DNA from: Pseudomonas nunensis | Lineage (GTDB): Bacteria; Pseudomonadota; Gammaproteobacteria; Pseudomonadales; Pseudomonadaceae | Direction: 5' to 3' | Length of the DNA: 64,000 bases | NCBI RefSeq assembly: GCF_024296925.1 | Contig: NZ_CP101125.1 | Span: forward strand, 4,838,501 to 4,902,500 | Shown: piece by piece, positions 42,753 to 58,200 of the stretch | Numbering within the stretch: position 1 is the stretch's first letter | Layout: each line of letters opens with the position of its first letter | Position numbers and translations under genes: made by a program | Notes under the pieces: model-generated | What the model was told of the DNA's origin: nothing | Databases searched by the model: none | What the model saw: the letters and a program-made list of their open reading frames with translations, nothing else

Positions 42753-43798
42753 GGGCTGTCCGTCTGCCCCACCGGCACCAGATCGACGAGTTCGCGCACC
42801 AATACAGTGGCGAAGCATCCGGCCGGGAGGACGAATTCCAGTTGCAGAATGTCAGGCTCGGGATAATGCCACGTCAACCCACCAATGGGCAGCCGCAGGA
42901 TGCGACGTTCGTGGCTCATACCGGCGTTAATCAACCAATCGCGCAAGTCTGCTTCGCGGCTGGCGATTTCCTGCTCCAGTTCATGGACAGCGCCCGTGGC
43001 CGGCGAGTCACCTTCGCCCCACTGTGGGCCGGTCGGATGCAGGTCGAGAATCGCCAGGCGCGGGTCGCTGCACTCTGCTTCACCGGCCGGAAAAAAGCTG
43101 CGGCTGTCAGTGAAAGCCAGCAGATCGCCGACCTGAGCTTTCTGCCAGGTGCCATCGGCGACGCGTGCCGCCAGCACCTGGTTGAACAGAAAACTGCGCG
43201 CGGTGGAGAGCAGGCGCGAACGCACATTGCGCTGTTCCGGCAACGCTTTACGTGCCGCCCAACCGCGGGCATCGACCACGTTGCCGCCGTCAAAGCCGAA
43301 ACGCTGGGCGCCGAAATAATTCGGAATACCTTTTTGGGCGATCAGTTGCAGGCGTTCTTCGATTGCCGCTTTATCACCCGCGAACTGGGTCAGGCGCAAC
43401 GTGAAGCCATTTGCCGAGTGGGCACCGCGCTGCAGCTTGCGCTTGTGCCGACCGGTCTTGAGGATTTTCAACGTGTCGTTTTCGGCCGCCGACAGATCGG
43501 GATCGGCCTTGCCCGGCAGTTGCACGCTGAACCACTGGCGGGTCAGCGCCTGACGATCCTTCAATCCCGCATAACTGACGGTACGCAATGGCACGCCCGC
43601 CGCCTTGGCGATCCGGCGTGCAGCTTCTTCGGTATTCAAACCGCGCTTTTCGACCCAGATCCACAAGTGCTCGCCATCACCGCTGAGGGGGATATTGAGC
43701 ACTTCATCGACCTGAAAATCTTCTGCCGTGGCTTTTAGTACCGCCGTGCCGAGGGCTTCACCATAGGCTCGTGGGCCGAGCAATTGCAGCTCGTTCAT
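42740..43798 (-). CDS. truD: tRNA pseudouridine(13) synthase TruD
   Basis: 352 residues. Catalytic Asp81 lies in [31 protein letters not shown] and the [20 protein letters not shown] segment are characteristic of TruD. It converts uridine-13 of tRNA-Glu. The start overlaps the ispF stop (ATGA), keeping the ispF-truD-surE-pcm order common in gammaproteobacteria. Confidence 0.96.
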
Positions 43799-44268
43799 GC
43801 GCGCAGCAACAAGGCAACGGAATGCACGGCGATGCCTTCTTCGCGACCGACAAAGCCAAGCTTTTCAGTGGTGGTAGCTTTCACGTTCACTTGATCCAAC
43901 TCAACTTGAAGATCCGCGGCAATCAGCGCGCGCATCGATTCGATATGCGGGGCCATTTTCGGCGCCTGGGCGACGATGGTGTTATCGACGTTGCCGATTT
44001 TCCAGCCTTTGGCGTGGATCAGTGCGACGACGTGACGCAACAGCACACGGCTGTCGGCGCCCTTGAACGTTGGGTCGGTGTCCGGGAAGTGCTTGCCGAT
44101 ATCACCCAGCGCAGCAGCGCCGAGCAAGGCATCGCTCAAGGCGTGCAGCAGGACGTCACCGTCGGAGTGAGCGAGCAGCCCGAAGCCGTGTGCAATGCGC
44201 ACGCCGCCCAGAGTAATGAAATCGCCTTCAGCGAAACGGTGCACATCATAGCCGTGGCCAATACGCAT
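43795..44268 (-). CDS. ispF: 2-C-methyl-D-erythritol 2,4-cyclodiphosphate synthase IspF
   Basis: 157 residues. [11 protein letters not shown] carries the metal-binding Asp/His pair, and [20 protein letters not shown] the second His. [19 protein letters not shown] is the usual substrate loop. It makes the cyclic intermediate of the MEP isoprenoid pathway. ispD, its usual partner, lies separately at 47394. A stretch of AAAAAACGCCCC...GGGCG at 44270-44297 makes a small hairpin upstream. Confidence 0.97.
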   Translation of the reverse strand: MRIGHGYDVHRFAEGDFITLGGVRIAHGFGLLAHSDGDVLLHALSDALLGAAALGDIGKHFPDTDPTFKGADSRVLLRHVVALIHAKGWKIGNVDNTIVAQAPKMAPHIESMRALIAADLQVELDQVNVKATTTEKLGFVGREEGIAVHSVALLLRA

Positions 44269-44311
44269 AAAAAAACGCCCCGATTTTTGTCAGGGCGTGA
44301 TTCTACCTGCA

Positions 44312-45157
44312 TTAGGCGCCTAGGGCGCGCGCGTGATGCTGTAAGTGATCGCCTATAAAGCTGGCGATGAAGAAATAGCTGTGGTCGTAGCCCGGTTGCA
44401 GGCGCAACGTCGGCGGATGACCAGCCAGTTTGGCGGCCTGTTGCAGGGCTTCAGGCTTGAGCTGGGTGGCGAGGAAATCGTCGCGATCACCTTGGTCGAC
44501 CAGCAACGGCAATTGCTCATCGGCTTCAGCGATCAGTGCGCAAGCATCCCACTCGCGCCACTTCGAACGGTCTTCTCCCAGGTAGCGGGAGAACGCTTTC
44601 TGCCCCCACGGGCAATCCATCGGGTTGTTGATCGGCGAAAACGCCGACACCGACTGATAGCGCCCCGGATTGCGCAACGCACAGACCAGCGCGCCGTGAC
44701 CTCCCATGGAGTGACCGCTGATGCCGCGCTTGTCCGACGCCGGGAAATGCGCTTCGACCAATGCCGGCAATTCCTGCACGACATAGTCATGCATCCGGTA
44801 GTGCCGGGACCACGGTTCCTGCGTGGCATTCAGATAGAAGCCGGCGCCAAGGCCAAAATCCCAGGCGCCATCCGGATCTGCCGGTACATCAGCGCCGCGC
44901 GGACTGGTGTCCGGCGCAACGATGATCAGCCCCAACTCGGCGGCCATGCGCATGGCGCCGGCCTTTTGCATGAAGTTCTCGTCGGTGCAGGTCAGGCCGG
45001 ACAGCCAATACAGCACTGGCAACTTGCCGCCCTGCTCCGCTTGCGGCGGCAAGTACACGGCGAACACCATGTCGCAGCCGAGCACGTCGGAGCGGTGCCG
45101 ATAGCGCTTGTGCCAGCCGCCGAAACTTTTCTGGCAGGAGATATTTTCCAGGCTCAT
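44312..45157 (-). CDS. fghA: S-formylglutathione hydrolase
   Basis: 281 residues. The esterase-D nucleophile lies in GHSMGGHGA (Ser150). [22 protein letters not shown] and [15 protein letters not shown] are family marks. It hydrolyses S-formylglutathione to formate and glutathione. It lies eight bases after adhC, the glutathione-dependent formaldehyde dehydrogenase, forming a formaldehyde detoxification operon. Confidence 0.95.
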   Translation of the reverse strand: MSLENISCQKSFGGWHKRYRHRSDVLGCDMVFAVYLPPQAEQGGKLPVLYWLSGLTCTDENFMQKAGAMRMAAELGLIIVAPDTSPRGADVPADPDGAWDFGLGAGFYLNATQEPWSRHYRMHDYVVQELPALVEAHFPASDKRGISGHSMGGHGALVCALRNPGRYQSVSAFSPINNPMDCPWGQKAFSRYLGEDRSKWREWDACALIAEADEQLPLLVDQGDRDDFLATQLKPEALQQAAKLAGHPPTLRLQPGYDHSYFFIASFIGDHLQHHARALGA

Positions 45158-45165
45158 GAGCGACC

Positions 45166-46359
<1,194 letters not shown>

Positions 46360-46385
46360 TTATTGCCGTACAGGGATAATCCTTA

Positions 46386-47282
46386 ATGTCGGAAAACCGC
46401 TGGGAAGGGATCGACGAATTTGTCGCCGTCGCCGAATGCAGCCAATTCACCGCTGCGGCTGAACGCCTAGGGGTTTCTTCCTCGCATGTCAGTCGACAAA
46501 TCGTACGCCTGGAAGAACGACTTCAGACGCGCCTGCTGTATCGCAGCACCCGTCGGGTCACGCTGACCGAGGCCGGGCAAACATTCCTGCAACATTGCCA
46601 GCGTCTACAGGATGGTCGCGAAGAAGCGTTGCGCGCGGTCGGTGATCTCACCAGCGAACCCAAAGGCATGCTGCGCATGACCTGCGCCGTGGCTTACGGC
46701 GAGCGCTTTATCGTGCCGCTGGTAACCCGCTTCATGGGGCTTTACCCGCAATTGCGGATCGACATCGAGCTGAGCAATCGCCAACTCGATCTGGTGCATG
46801 AAGGCCTGGACCTGGCGATCCGTCTTGGTCGCCTGCAGGACTCACGACTGGTGGCGACACGCCTGGCACCGCGACGCATGTATTTGTGCGCCTCCCCGTC
46901 CTACGTGGAACGGTACGGTCGGCCACACAGCTTGTCGGAATTGAGTCGGCACAACTGCCTCATCGGCAGTTCGGACCTGTGGCAACTGGAACAGAACGGG
47001 CGGGAGTTTTCCCAGCGGGTGCAGGGAAACTGGCGTTGCAACAGTGGGCAAGCAGTATTGGATGCGGCGCTGCAAGGGGTGGGGTTGTGTCAGTTGCCGG
47101 ACTATTACGTGCTGGAGCATCTGAAAAGCGGAGCATTGATTTCGCTGCTCGATGCGCATCAACCGCCGAATACGGCAGTGTGGGCGCTGTATCCGCAGCA
47201 GCGGCATCTGTCGCCGAAGGTGCGCAAGTTGGTGGATTTTTTGAAGGAGGGATTGGCTGAGCGACCGGAGTATCGGGTTTGA
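46386..47282 (+). CDS. LysR-family transcriptional regulator
   Basis: 298 residues. The winged HTH (FVAVAECSQFTAAAERLGVS, HVSRQIVRLEERLQTRLLYR) is followed by a periplasmic-binding-like effector domain with YPQLRIDIELSNRQLDLVHEGLDLAIRLG. It reads away from adhC with a 107-bp shared gap, so it may regulate adhC-fghA, although LysR genes near adhC often also act elsewhere. Its effector is unknown. Confidence 0.93.
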   Translation: MSENRWEGIDEFVAVAECSQFTAAAERLGVSSSHVSRQIVRLEERLQTRLLYRSTRRVTLTEAGQTFLQHCQRLQDGREEALRAVGDLTSEPKGMLRMTCAVAYGERFIVPLVTRFMGLYPQLRIDIELSNRQLDLVHEGLDLAIRLGRLQDSRLVATRLAPRRMYLCASPSYVERYGRPHSLSELSRHNCLIGSSDLWQLEQNGREFSQRVQGNWRCNSGQAVLDAALQGVGLCQLPDYYVLEHLKSGALISLLDAHQPPNTAVWALYPQQRHLSPKVRKLVDFLKEGLAERPEYRV

Positions 47283-47295
47283 CGGTTGAAGATCA

Positions 47296-47394
47296 AAAGA
47301 TCGCAGCCTCGTTGCACTCGACAGCTCCTACAGGTGCCATACGGTGAGCGCGTGCAATGTAGGAGCTGTCGAGTGCAACGAGGCTGCGATCTTT
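47296..47394. repeat. Long perfect inverted repeat (second Pseudomonas REP/REPIN family)
   Basis: Two perfect 37-bp arms, 47296-47332 and 47358-47394, of the GTAGGAGCTGTCGAGTGCAACGA family, with a 25-bp centre. It ends at the ispD stop codon and fills the gap between the convergent lysR and ispD genes. Its hairpin could terminate both. Confidence 0.9.
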
Positions 47395-48101
47395 CAGCGC
47401 CGGTTAGCCCAACGCTGACGCAACCACTCCAGATCTTCGGGGCGGGTGACCTTCAGATTATCCGACCGACCTTCAATCAAGCGCGGCGCCAAACCTGACC
47501 ATTCCATCGCCGACGCTTCATCAGTGATCACTGCATCGGCCACCAGACTATCAGCCAATGCCCGATGCAACGCGCCGAGACGAAACATCTGCGGCGTATA
47601 GGCTTGCCAGATCACGCTGCGATCCACGGTTTCAACCACACGACCGTGCTTATCAATCCGCTTCAAGGTATCGCGTGCCGGCACTGCCAGCAGTCCGCCG
47701 ACCGGATCGTCCGCCAATTCACTCAGTAACTTATCGAGATCGTCCCGGGCCAGATTCGGTCGAGCAGCGTCATGCACCAACACCCAATCCTCATCATCAG
47801 CACCCAGCGCATGCAAATGCAGCAACGCGTTGAGCACCGACCCGGAACGCTCGGCACCACCCTCTACCCGCTGAATGCGAGGGTCGGAGGCACAGGCCAG
47901 GTTCGGCCAATAAGGATCATCAATCGCAAGACTGACCACCAACCCCTTCAGGGCAGGATGATCAAGGAAACAGCCGAGGCTGTGTTCGAGAATAGTGCGC
48001 CCGCCCAGTTGCAAGTATTGCTTGGGACGGTCCGCGGCCATACGGGCACCGACGCCCGCGGCAGGAATTACGGCCCAGAAGGCCGGTAACGACTGGATCA
48101 T
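47394..48101 (-). CDS. ispD: 2-C-methyl-D-erythritol 4-phosphate cytidylyltransferase IspD
   Basis: 235 residues. The nucleotide-binding start PAAGVGARMAADRPKQYLQL and DWVLVHDAARPNLARDDL are diagnostic, as is TDEASAMEWSG near the end. It couples CTP to methylerythritol phosphate in the MEP pathway. It overlaps the ftsB stop by four bases. Confidence 0.96.
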   Translation of the reverse strand: MIQSLPAFWAVIPAAGVGARMAADRPKQYLQLGGRTILEHSLGCFLDHPALKGLVVSLAIDDPYWPNLACASDPRIQRVEGGAERSGSVLNALLHLHALGADDEDWVLVHDAARPNLARDDLDKLLSELADDPVGGLLAVPARDTLKRIDKHGRVVETVDRSVIWQAYTPQMFRLGALHRALADSLVADAVITDEASAMEWSGLAPRLIEGRSDNLKVTRPEDLEWLRQRWANRR

Positions 48102-48376
48102 TGAGCCAACTGGTAAAGGGTTTCACCGTCCTTGACCATGCCCAACTCATGACGAGCCCGCTCTTCAACGGTCTCCATGCCTTTTTTCAACTCACTGACT
48201 TCAGCGTCCATCACCCGATTGCGCTCGAGTAAACCTTCGTTCTCGGCGTGTTGATCCGCAATCTGCTGAGTCAGCTCGGCCACTTGCGCCAGACTGCCAT
48301 TTCCCACCCACAGGCGGTACTGCAGGCCAGCCAGCAGCAGGAGCAAGACGAGGAACAACCAATTGGGACTGCGCAT
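48098..48376 (-). CDS. ftsB: Cell division protein FtsB
   Basis: 92 residues. A membrane helix (WLFLVLLLLLAGLQYRLWVG) is followed by a coiled coil (LTQQIADQHAENEGLLERNR) and a C-terminal RARHELGMVKDGE typical of FtsB/DivIC. It bridges FtsL and FtsQ in the divisome. It lies between eno and ispD, as in other gammaproteobacteria. A stem-loop (AAGCCTGG/CCAGGCTT, 48439-48463) without a clear T-run lies upstream. Confidence 0.93.
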   Translation of the reverse strand: MRSPNWLFLVLLLLLAGLQYRLWVGNGSLAQVAELTQQIADQHAENEGLLERNRVMDAEVSELKKGMETVEERARHELGMVKDGETLYQLAQ

Positions 48377-48548
48377 CGAATATCAGGTATCCAGTGAAAA
48401 AAGACAGCCATGCCAAAACTATGAAGCTTCTGATAGCACGAAGCCTGGAAGACCCAGGCTTGTGCTCTTAAGGCATCAGATTAGTGGCAAAAACGTCGCT
48501 GTCGCGATTTTTTCGACACAATCCGCTGTCTTTTTTACCATTTAACAA

Positions 48549-49889
<1,341 letters not shown>

Positions 49890-49994
49890 TTACCGTCGGC
49901 AAGTGATGTGCAGCGGGCAGGCTTGCGGACGATAAGGCTCAGGCCCGAGGGCCTGAACATTAAATCGTGCGGTACTTTACCGGAGAAATGAGGT

Positions 49995-52498
<2,504 letters not shown>

Positions 52499-52751
52499 TT
52501 AAAGCGGTCCGAGCCGCCGGGGAAAGCGAAGGAAGGCCGAAGCCCCCGATCACCTGCATTAATCACAGTGCATCTTTCAAAAAAACCGCCGCGTTGGGAC
52601 AGACCGGGAGATGAAACACCGGTGCGTTGCTCGCTACACATTTTTTGGAATCGCCCAGCAAAGACTGCTTGGTAATCGGCAACTCCTGCAATTCAGGCGA
52701 ATCCACAGAAGTTGTATCAAGAAGGGAGCGTAGTCTACCGGAAAGCCCCTT

Positions 52752-54080
52752 TCAGCTCAAACCTTGATCTTCGCTCGGCGGCTGCCAATGTAAATTCCAG
52801 CCATCCCGCGCGCTGCCGTTCAATCCCCGCAACCCCGCCACCGCCAGCAATTGCTCGCCGCGATAGAGCAGCGGCAATCTGCCACGGGCAAATGACGGTA
52901 CACCACTTTCATTAAGCAAACGCTTCAGGTCGCGGTGGCCGCGCTCAGGCAAATTCATGATTTCACCACCTTCACGATAGCGGATATGCAGCGAGCCATC
53001 GGGGATCGGGCCGGTCAATGAGAGCAGGCCGTTATCGAGCAACGCCAGCGGCAACGTGGGATCAGCCCAACGCCCGACCACCGGCGGCGTGCGCAACCAT
53101 GCACCGGACAGCCACCAGATACGCCCGTTCGCGCGATGCAATTCACCGTCCGCCAGTCGCCAGATAGGACGGGCATCGCCGGTGGCATCGCGAAGATCTT
53201 GCCAACCCGACCAATGGTCGCTGTCCGGCAACCGCGTCCGGGTCGCCAACCAGTGACTCAAGGCATTGCGCTGACGAGCGGCAGAGAGCTTTTCCAATGA
53301 CGCCAGCTCCAGGGACGGCAAGCCCAGCCAATCGAAATCATTGCGGTGACCCGCCTCATCCAGATCGATCTGCGCCAACTCATCGAGCAGTCCTTGGGCT
53401 TCGCGCAGATGCGCCGCGCTGCGGGCCATGGTCGCCTGCGCCTGCGGCCAACGCTCGGTCAACACCGGGAATACTTGATGCCGCAGGTAATTGCGCGAAA
53501 ATTGCCGATCCTCATTCGAGGGATCTTCGATCCATCTCAATTGGTGCGCAGCGGCGTACACCTCAAGGTCCGCCCGCGTGACATCCAACAGCGGTCGCAG
53601 CAAATGCCCCTGCCCCAATGCCCGCTCACTCGGCATGCCCGACAACCCTCGCACCCCGGCCCCGCGCAACAGTCGAAACAGCAGGGTTTCGGCCTGGTCG
53701 TCACGGTGCTGGGCGGTCAGCAGTACTTCATTGGCGTGAGTGCACTTGATGAAGGCGCCATAACGCGCGTCCCGGGCGGCACGCTCAAGGCTGGCGCCTG
53801 ACTGAACCTTGACGCGGACAACCTCGAGCGGCACACCCAGCGCATCACAGACTGACTGACAATGCGCCGGCCACGCATCAGCAGCAGCCTGAAGACCATG
53901 GTGAACATGGACAGCATTGAGCGTTGGCAGGGATTGGGTTTTGGCGAGGTGTGCGAGAAGGTGCAGCAGGACGGTGGAGTCGAGGCCTCCGGAGAAGGCG
54001 ATGCGCCAAGTGGTGGCGGTGCGCCAAGGCTTGAGGTTCAGCAGAAGCCTGGCAGACAGATCAATCATGGACTGGCTCAT
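52752..54080 (-). CDS. tilS: tRNA(Ile)-lysidine synthase TilS
   Basis: 442 residues. The PP-loop ATP-binding motif is RIAFSGGLDSTVLL, and the family C-terminal substrate-binding domains are recognisable. It attaches lysine to C34 of tRNA-Ile(CAU) so that it reads AUA. The start is uncertain: the ATG at 54080 is chosen; a second Met four codons later or a TTG six codons earlier are alternatives, none with a clear ribosome site. A REPIN lies immediately upstream, between tilS and accA. Confidence 0.92.
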   Translation of the reverse strand: MSQSMIDLSARLLLNLKPWRTATTWRIAFSGGLDSTVLLHLLAHLAKTQSLPTLNAVHVHHGLQAAADAWPAHCQSVCDALGVPLEVVRVKVQSGASLERAARDARYGAFIKCTHANEVLLTAQHRDDQAETLLFRLLRGAGVRGLSGMPSERALGQGHLLRPLLDVTRADLEVYAAAHQLRWIEDPSNEDRQFSRNYLRHQVFPVLTERWPQAQATMARSAAHLREAQGLLDELAQIDLDEAGHRNDFDWLGLPSLELASLEKLSAARQRNALSHWLATRTRLPDSDHWSGWQDLRDATGDARPIWRLADGELHRANGRIWWLSGAWLRTPPVVGRWADPTLPLALLDNGLLSLTGPIPDGSLHIRYREGGEIMNLPERGHRDLKRLLNESGVPSFARGRLPLLYRGEQLLAVAGLRGLNGSARDGWNLHWQPPSEDQGLS

Positions 54081-54104
54081 ATCGATCACTTCACACAAAA
54101 CAAA

Positions 54105-54194
54105 TGTGGGAGCGGGCTTGCTCGCGAAGGCTGCCTAACATTCAACACACCAGTTGAATGTTATACCGCTTTCGCGAGCAAGCCCGCTCCCACA
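54105..54194. repeat. REPIN between accA and tilS
   Basis: A 90-bp REPIN with the same arms as those inside the tailocin island. It shows that the family is genomic and not carried by the tailocin. Confidence 0.93.
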
Positions 54195-54211
54195 TTGAAG
54201 CCGAGGTCAGA

Positions 54212-55159
54212 TCAGAGACCGTAGCTCATCAGTCGATCGTAACGACGCTTGAGCAGCGCTTCGTTGTCGAACTTCTTCAGCATCGCCAGTTGCGAGCTCA
54301 GCTCGGCACGGATCGATGCCGCCGCAGCAGCCGGGTCGCGGTGAGCGCCGCCCAAAGGCTCGCCAATTACTTTATCGACGATGCCCAGGCCTTTCAGGCG
54401 CTCGGCGGTGATGCCCATGGCTTCAGCGGCATCCGGGGCCTTCTCTGCGGTTTTCCACAGGATCGATGCGCAACCTTCCGGCGAAATCACCGCGTAGGTC
54501 GAGTACTGCAGCATGTTCAACTGATCGCAAACACCGATCGCCAATGCACCACCAGAACCGCCTTCACCGATTACGGTGGCGATGATTGGGGTCTTCAGGC
54601 GCGCCATTACGCGCAGGTTCCAGGCAATCGCTTCGCTCTGGTTGCGCTCTTCGGCGTCGATACCCGGGTAAGCACCCGGAGTGTCGATGAAGGTCAGGAT
54701 CGGCATTTTGAAGCGTTCGGCCATTTCCATCAGGCGGCAAGCCTTGCGGTAGCCTTCCGGACGCGGCATGCCGAAGTTGCGGCGAACCTTCTCGCGCACT
54801 TCACGGCCTTTCTGGTGACCGATGATCATCACCGGCTGGTCGTCCAGACGGGCAATACCGCCGACGATGGCAGCGTCGTCGGAGAAGTGACGGTCGCCGT
54901 GCAGTTCATCGAACTCGGTGAAGATGTGTTCGATGTAGTCCAGGGTATATGGACGTTTCGGGTGACGCGCCAGACGCGCGATCTGCCAGCTGGTCAGCTT
55001 GCCGAAGATGTCTTCGGTCAAGGTGCTGCTTTTGTCCTGCAGGCGGGAGATCTCATCGCCGATATTCAGCGAATTGTCATTACCGACCAAGCGCAACTCT
55101 TCGATCTTGGCTTGCAGGTCGGCGATCGGCTGTTCGAAATCTAGAAAATTCGGGTTCAT
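54212..55159 (-). CDS. accA: Acetyl-CoA carboxylase carboxyltransferase subunit alpha
   Basis: 315 residues from [66 protein letters not shown] and [18 protein letters not shown] are the carboxyltransferase signatures. It transfers carboxyl groups from biotin to acetyl-CoA with AccD, the first step of fatty acid synthesis. It lies 140 bp downstream of dnaE. Confidence 0.97.
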   Translation of the reverse strand: MNPNFLDFEQPIADLQAKIEELRLVGNDNSLNIGDEISRLQDKSSTLTEDIFGKLTSWQIARLARHPKRPYTLDYIEHIFTEFDELHGDRHFSDDAAIVGGIARLDDQPVMIIGHQKGREVREKVRRNFGMPRPEGYRKACRLMEMAERFKMPILTFIDTPGAYPGIDAEERNQSEAIAWNLRVMARLKTPIIATVIGEGGSGGALAIGVCDQLNMLQYSTYAVISPEGCASILWKTAEKAPDAAEAMGITAERLKGLGIVDKVIGEPLGGAHRDPAAAAASIRAELSSQLAMLKKFDNEALLKRRYDRLMSYGL

Positions 55160-55299
55160 AGGCGTCCGTCTTGGGTCGACATCCAAGAGAGCTTGGGCCG
55201 GCCGGTTGTCTATTCGCGCCCTACCTTAAGGGAGAGGCGCGTTCAGGTCGAGATTAAAAATTCAGGTCGAGATCAGGGCCATTCAAAGACACCTGACCG

Positions 55300-58200
55300 T
55301 CAACGGTATTGGAGGAAGACGTTGTCTCGCCCGAACTGGTCACGCAGGGCTTGAATCAAGGCATCCGCCGGGTCGATCCGCCAGGTCTCGCCGAACTGCA
55401 GCAAGGCCTTCGCATCAGGACTGGTGTACTCCATGGTGATCGGGCACGCGCCACGGTGACGCTTGAACAGCTCACCGAGCCAGCGTAGCTGATCGCCTTT
55501 CAAATCCTTGGTGTGCAGCTTCAAGCGCAGGCTTTCGGCCAGGTTGGTGCGCGCATCTTCCATGCTCATCACCCGCTTGACCCGCAGGCGCAAGCCACCG
55601 GAGAAGTCATCGTTGCTGACTTCGCCTTCGACCACCACCATCGCGTCAGTCTGCAACAGCGACTGCGCGGAATGGAACGCCTCGGCGAACAGCGACGCTT
55701 CGATCCGGCCAGAGCGGTCGTCGAGGGTGATGAAACCCATCTTGTCGCCCTTTTTGTTCTTCATCACCCGCAACGCGATGATCATGCCCGCGACCGTCTG
55801 CGTATCCCGCGCCGGTTTCAGGTCGATGATGCGCTGGCGAGCGAAGCGGCGGATCTCGCCTTCGTATTCGTCAATCGGGTGACCGGTCAGGTACAGGCCG
55901 AGGGTGTCTTTCTCGCCTTTCAGGCGCTCCTTGAGCGTCAGTTCCTTGGCCTTGCGGTGATTGGCGTAGACATCGGCGTCTTCTTCGACGAACAGACCGC
56001 CAAACAGGTCAACGTGACCGCTGTCTTTGGTACGCAGGGTTTGTTCGGCGGCTTTGATCGCCCCTTCCATGGCGTTCAGCAGGACCGCGCGGTTGCGGTC
56101 GATGTTGGCCTGATAGGCTTTCTGCTCGTCATGGAAGTAAGGACCGAGACGGTCCAGCGCGCCGCTGCGGATCAAGCCGTCCAGAGTACGTTTGTTGATG
56201 CGCTTGAGGTCGACACGGGCGCAGAAGTCGAACAGATCCTTGAACGGACCGGCCTGACGCGCCTCGGTGATAGCTTCGACCGGACCTTCGCCCACACCCT
56301 TGATCGCGCCGAGGCCGTAGATAATCCGGCCTTCTTCGTTCACCGTGAACTTGAATTCCGAAGTATTCACATCCGGCGCGTCGAGACGCAGCTTCATGGT
56401 GCGAATTTCTTCGATCAAGGTCACGACCTTGTCGGTGTTGTGCATATCCGCCGACAGTACCGCGGCCATGAACGGCGCCGGGTAGTGGGTTTTTAGCCAT
56501 GCCGTCTGGTAAGACACCAGACCGTAAGCGGCGGAGTGAGACTTGTTGAAGCCGTAACCGGCGAATTTCTCTACCAGGTCGAAAATGTTACCGGCAAGGT
56601 CGGCGTCGATATTGTTGGTGGCGCAACCTTCAATGAAACCGCCGCGCTGCTTGGCCATTTCTTCGGGTTTTTTCTTACCCATGGCCCGACGCAGCATGTC
56701 CGCACCGCCGAGGGTGTAACCGGCCATGACCTGGGCAATCTGCATCACCTGTTCTTGATACAGGATGATGCCGTAAGTCGGTGCCAATACTGGCTTGAGG
56801 CCTTCGTACTGGTAGTCCGAGTGCGGGTACGCCAGTTCGGCGCGACCGTGCTTACGATTAATAAAGTCGTCCACCATGCCCGATTGCAGCGGGCCCGGAC
56901 GGAACAGGGCCACCAGTGCGATCAAGTCTTCCAGGCAGTCGGGCTTGAGCTTTTTGATCAGCTCCTTCATACCCCGGGACTCGAGCTGGAACACCGCGGT
57001 GGTTTCAGCTTTTTGCAACAGCGTGTAAGTCGGTTTGTCGTCCAGCGGGATGAACGCGATGTCCAGCGGCGGCTGATCGACCTTGGCGCGATCACGGTTG
57101 ATGGTTTTCAGCGCCCAGTCGATGACCGTCAGGGTCCGCAGACCGAGGAAGTCGAACTTCACCAGACCGGCAGCCTCGACGTCATCCTTGTCGAACTGGG
57201 TTACCAGGCCATCACCGGCCTCGTCGCAGTAGATCGGCGAGAAGTCAGTCAGTTTGGTTGGCGCGATAACCACACCACCGGCGTGCTTGCCGACGTTACG
57301 CACAACACCTTCGAGCTTGCGAGCCATCTCCCAGATTTCCGCAGCTTCTTCATCGACCTTGATGAAGTCGCGCAGGATTTCTTCCTGTTCGTAGGCTTTT
57401 TCCAGGGTCATGCCGACTTCGAACGGAATCATCTTCGACAGACGATCCGCCAAACCGTAGGACTTGCCCTGCACCCGCGCCACGTCGCGGACCACAGCCT
57501 TGGCGGCCATGGAACCGAAGGTGATGATCTGGCTTACCGCGTTGCGACCGTACTTTTCGGCCACGTATTCAATAACCCGGTCACGACCATCCATGCAGAA
57601 GTCGACGTCGAAGTCGGGCATCGATACCCGTTCCGGGTTAAGGAAACGTTCGAACAGCAGGTCATATTCCAGCGGATCAAGGTCGGTGATCTTCTGCACA
57701 TAGGCCACCAGCGACCCGGCACCCGACCCCCGGCCCGGACCTACCGGCACGCCATTGCTCTTGGCCCACTGGATAAAGTCCATAACGATCAGGAAGTAAC
57801 CGGGGAAACCCATCTGGATAATGATATCCAGCTCGAAATTCAGCCGGTCGACGTAGACCTGGCGCTTGGCTTCGTAGTCTTCGGTGGTGTCTTTGGGCAG
57901 CAGTACGCTCAGGCGATCTTCCAGGCCATCGAAGGACACCTTGCGGAAATACTCGTCGATGGTCATGCCATCGGGGATCGGGAAGTTGGGCAGGAAGTGC
58001 TTGCCCAGCTTCACTTCGATATTGCAGCGCTTGGCAATCTCAACGGTGTTTTCCAGCGCCTCGGGAATGTCGCTGAACAGCTCGGCCATTTCCTCGGCGC
58101 TTTTGAGGTATTGCTGATCGCTGTAGTTCTTCGAGCGCCGCGGATCGTCGAGGGCGCGGCCTTCACCGATGCAGACGCGGGTTTCGTGGGCTTCGAAGTC

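Noticed and set aside
47283..47400. Insertion sequence or MITE between lysR and ispD
   Set aside because: No transposase or target duplication; the 37-bp arms fit a Pseudomonas REP family.
49939..49955. Terminator between kdsA and eno (AGGCCCGAGGGCCT)
   Set aside because: Short stem without a T-run on either strand.
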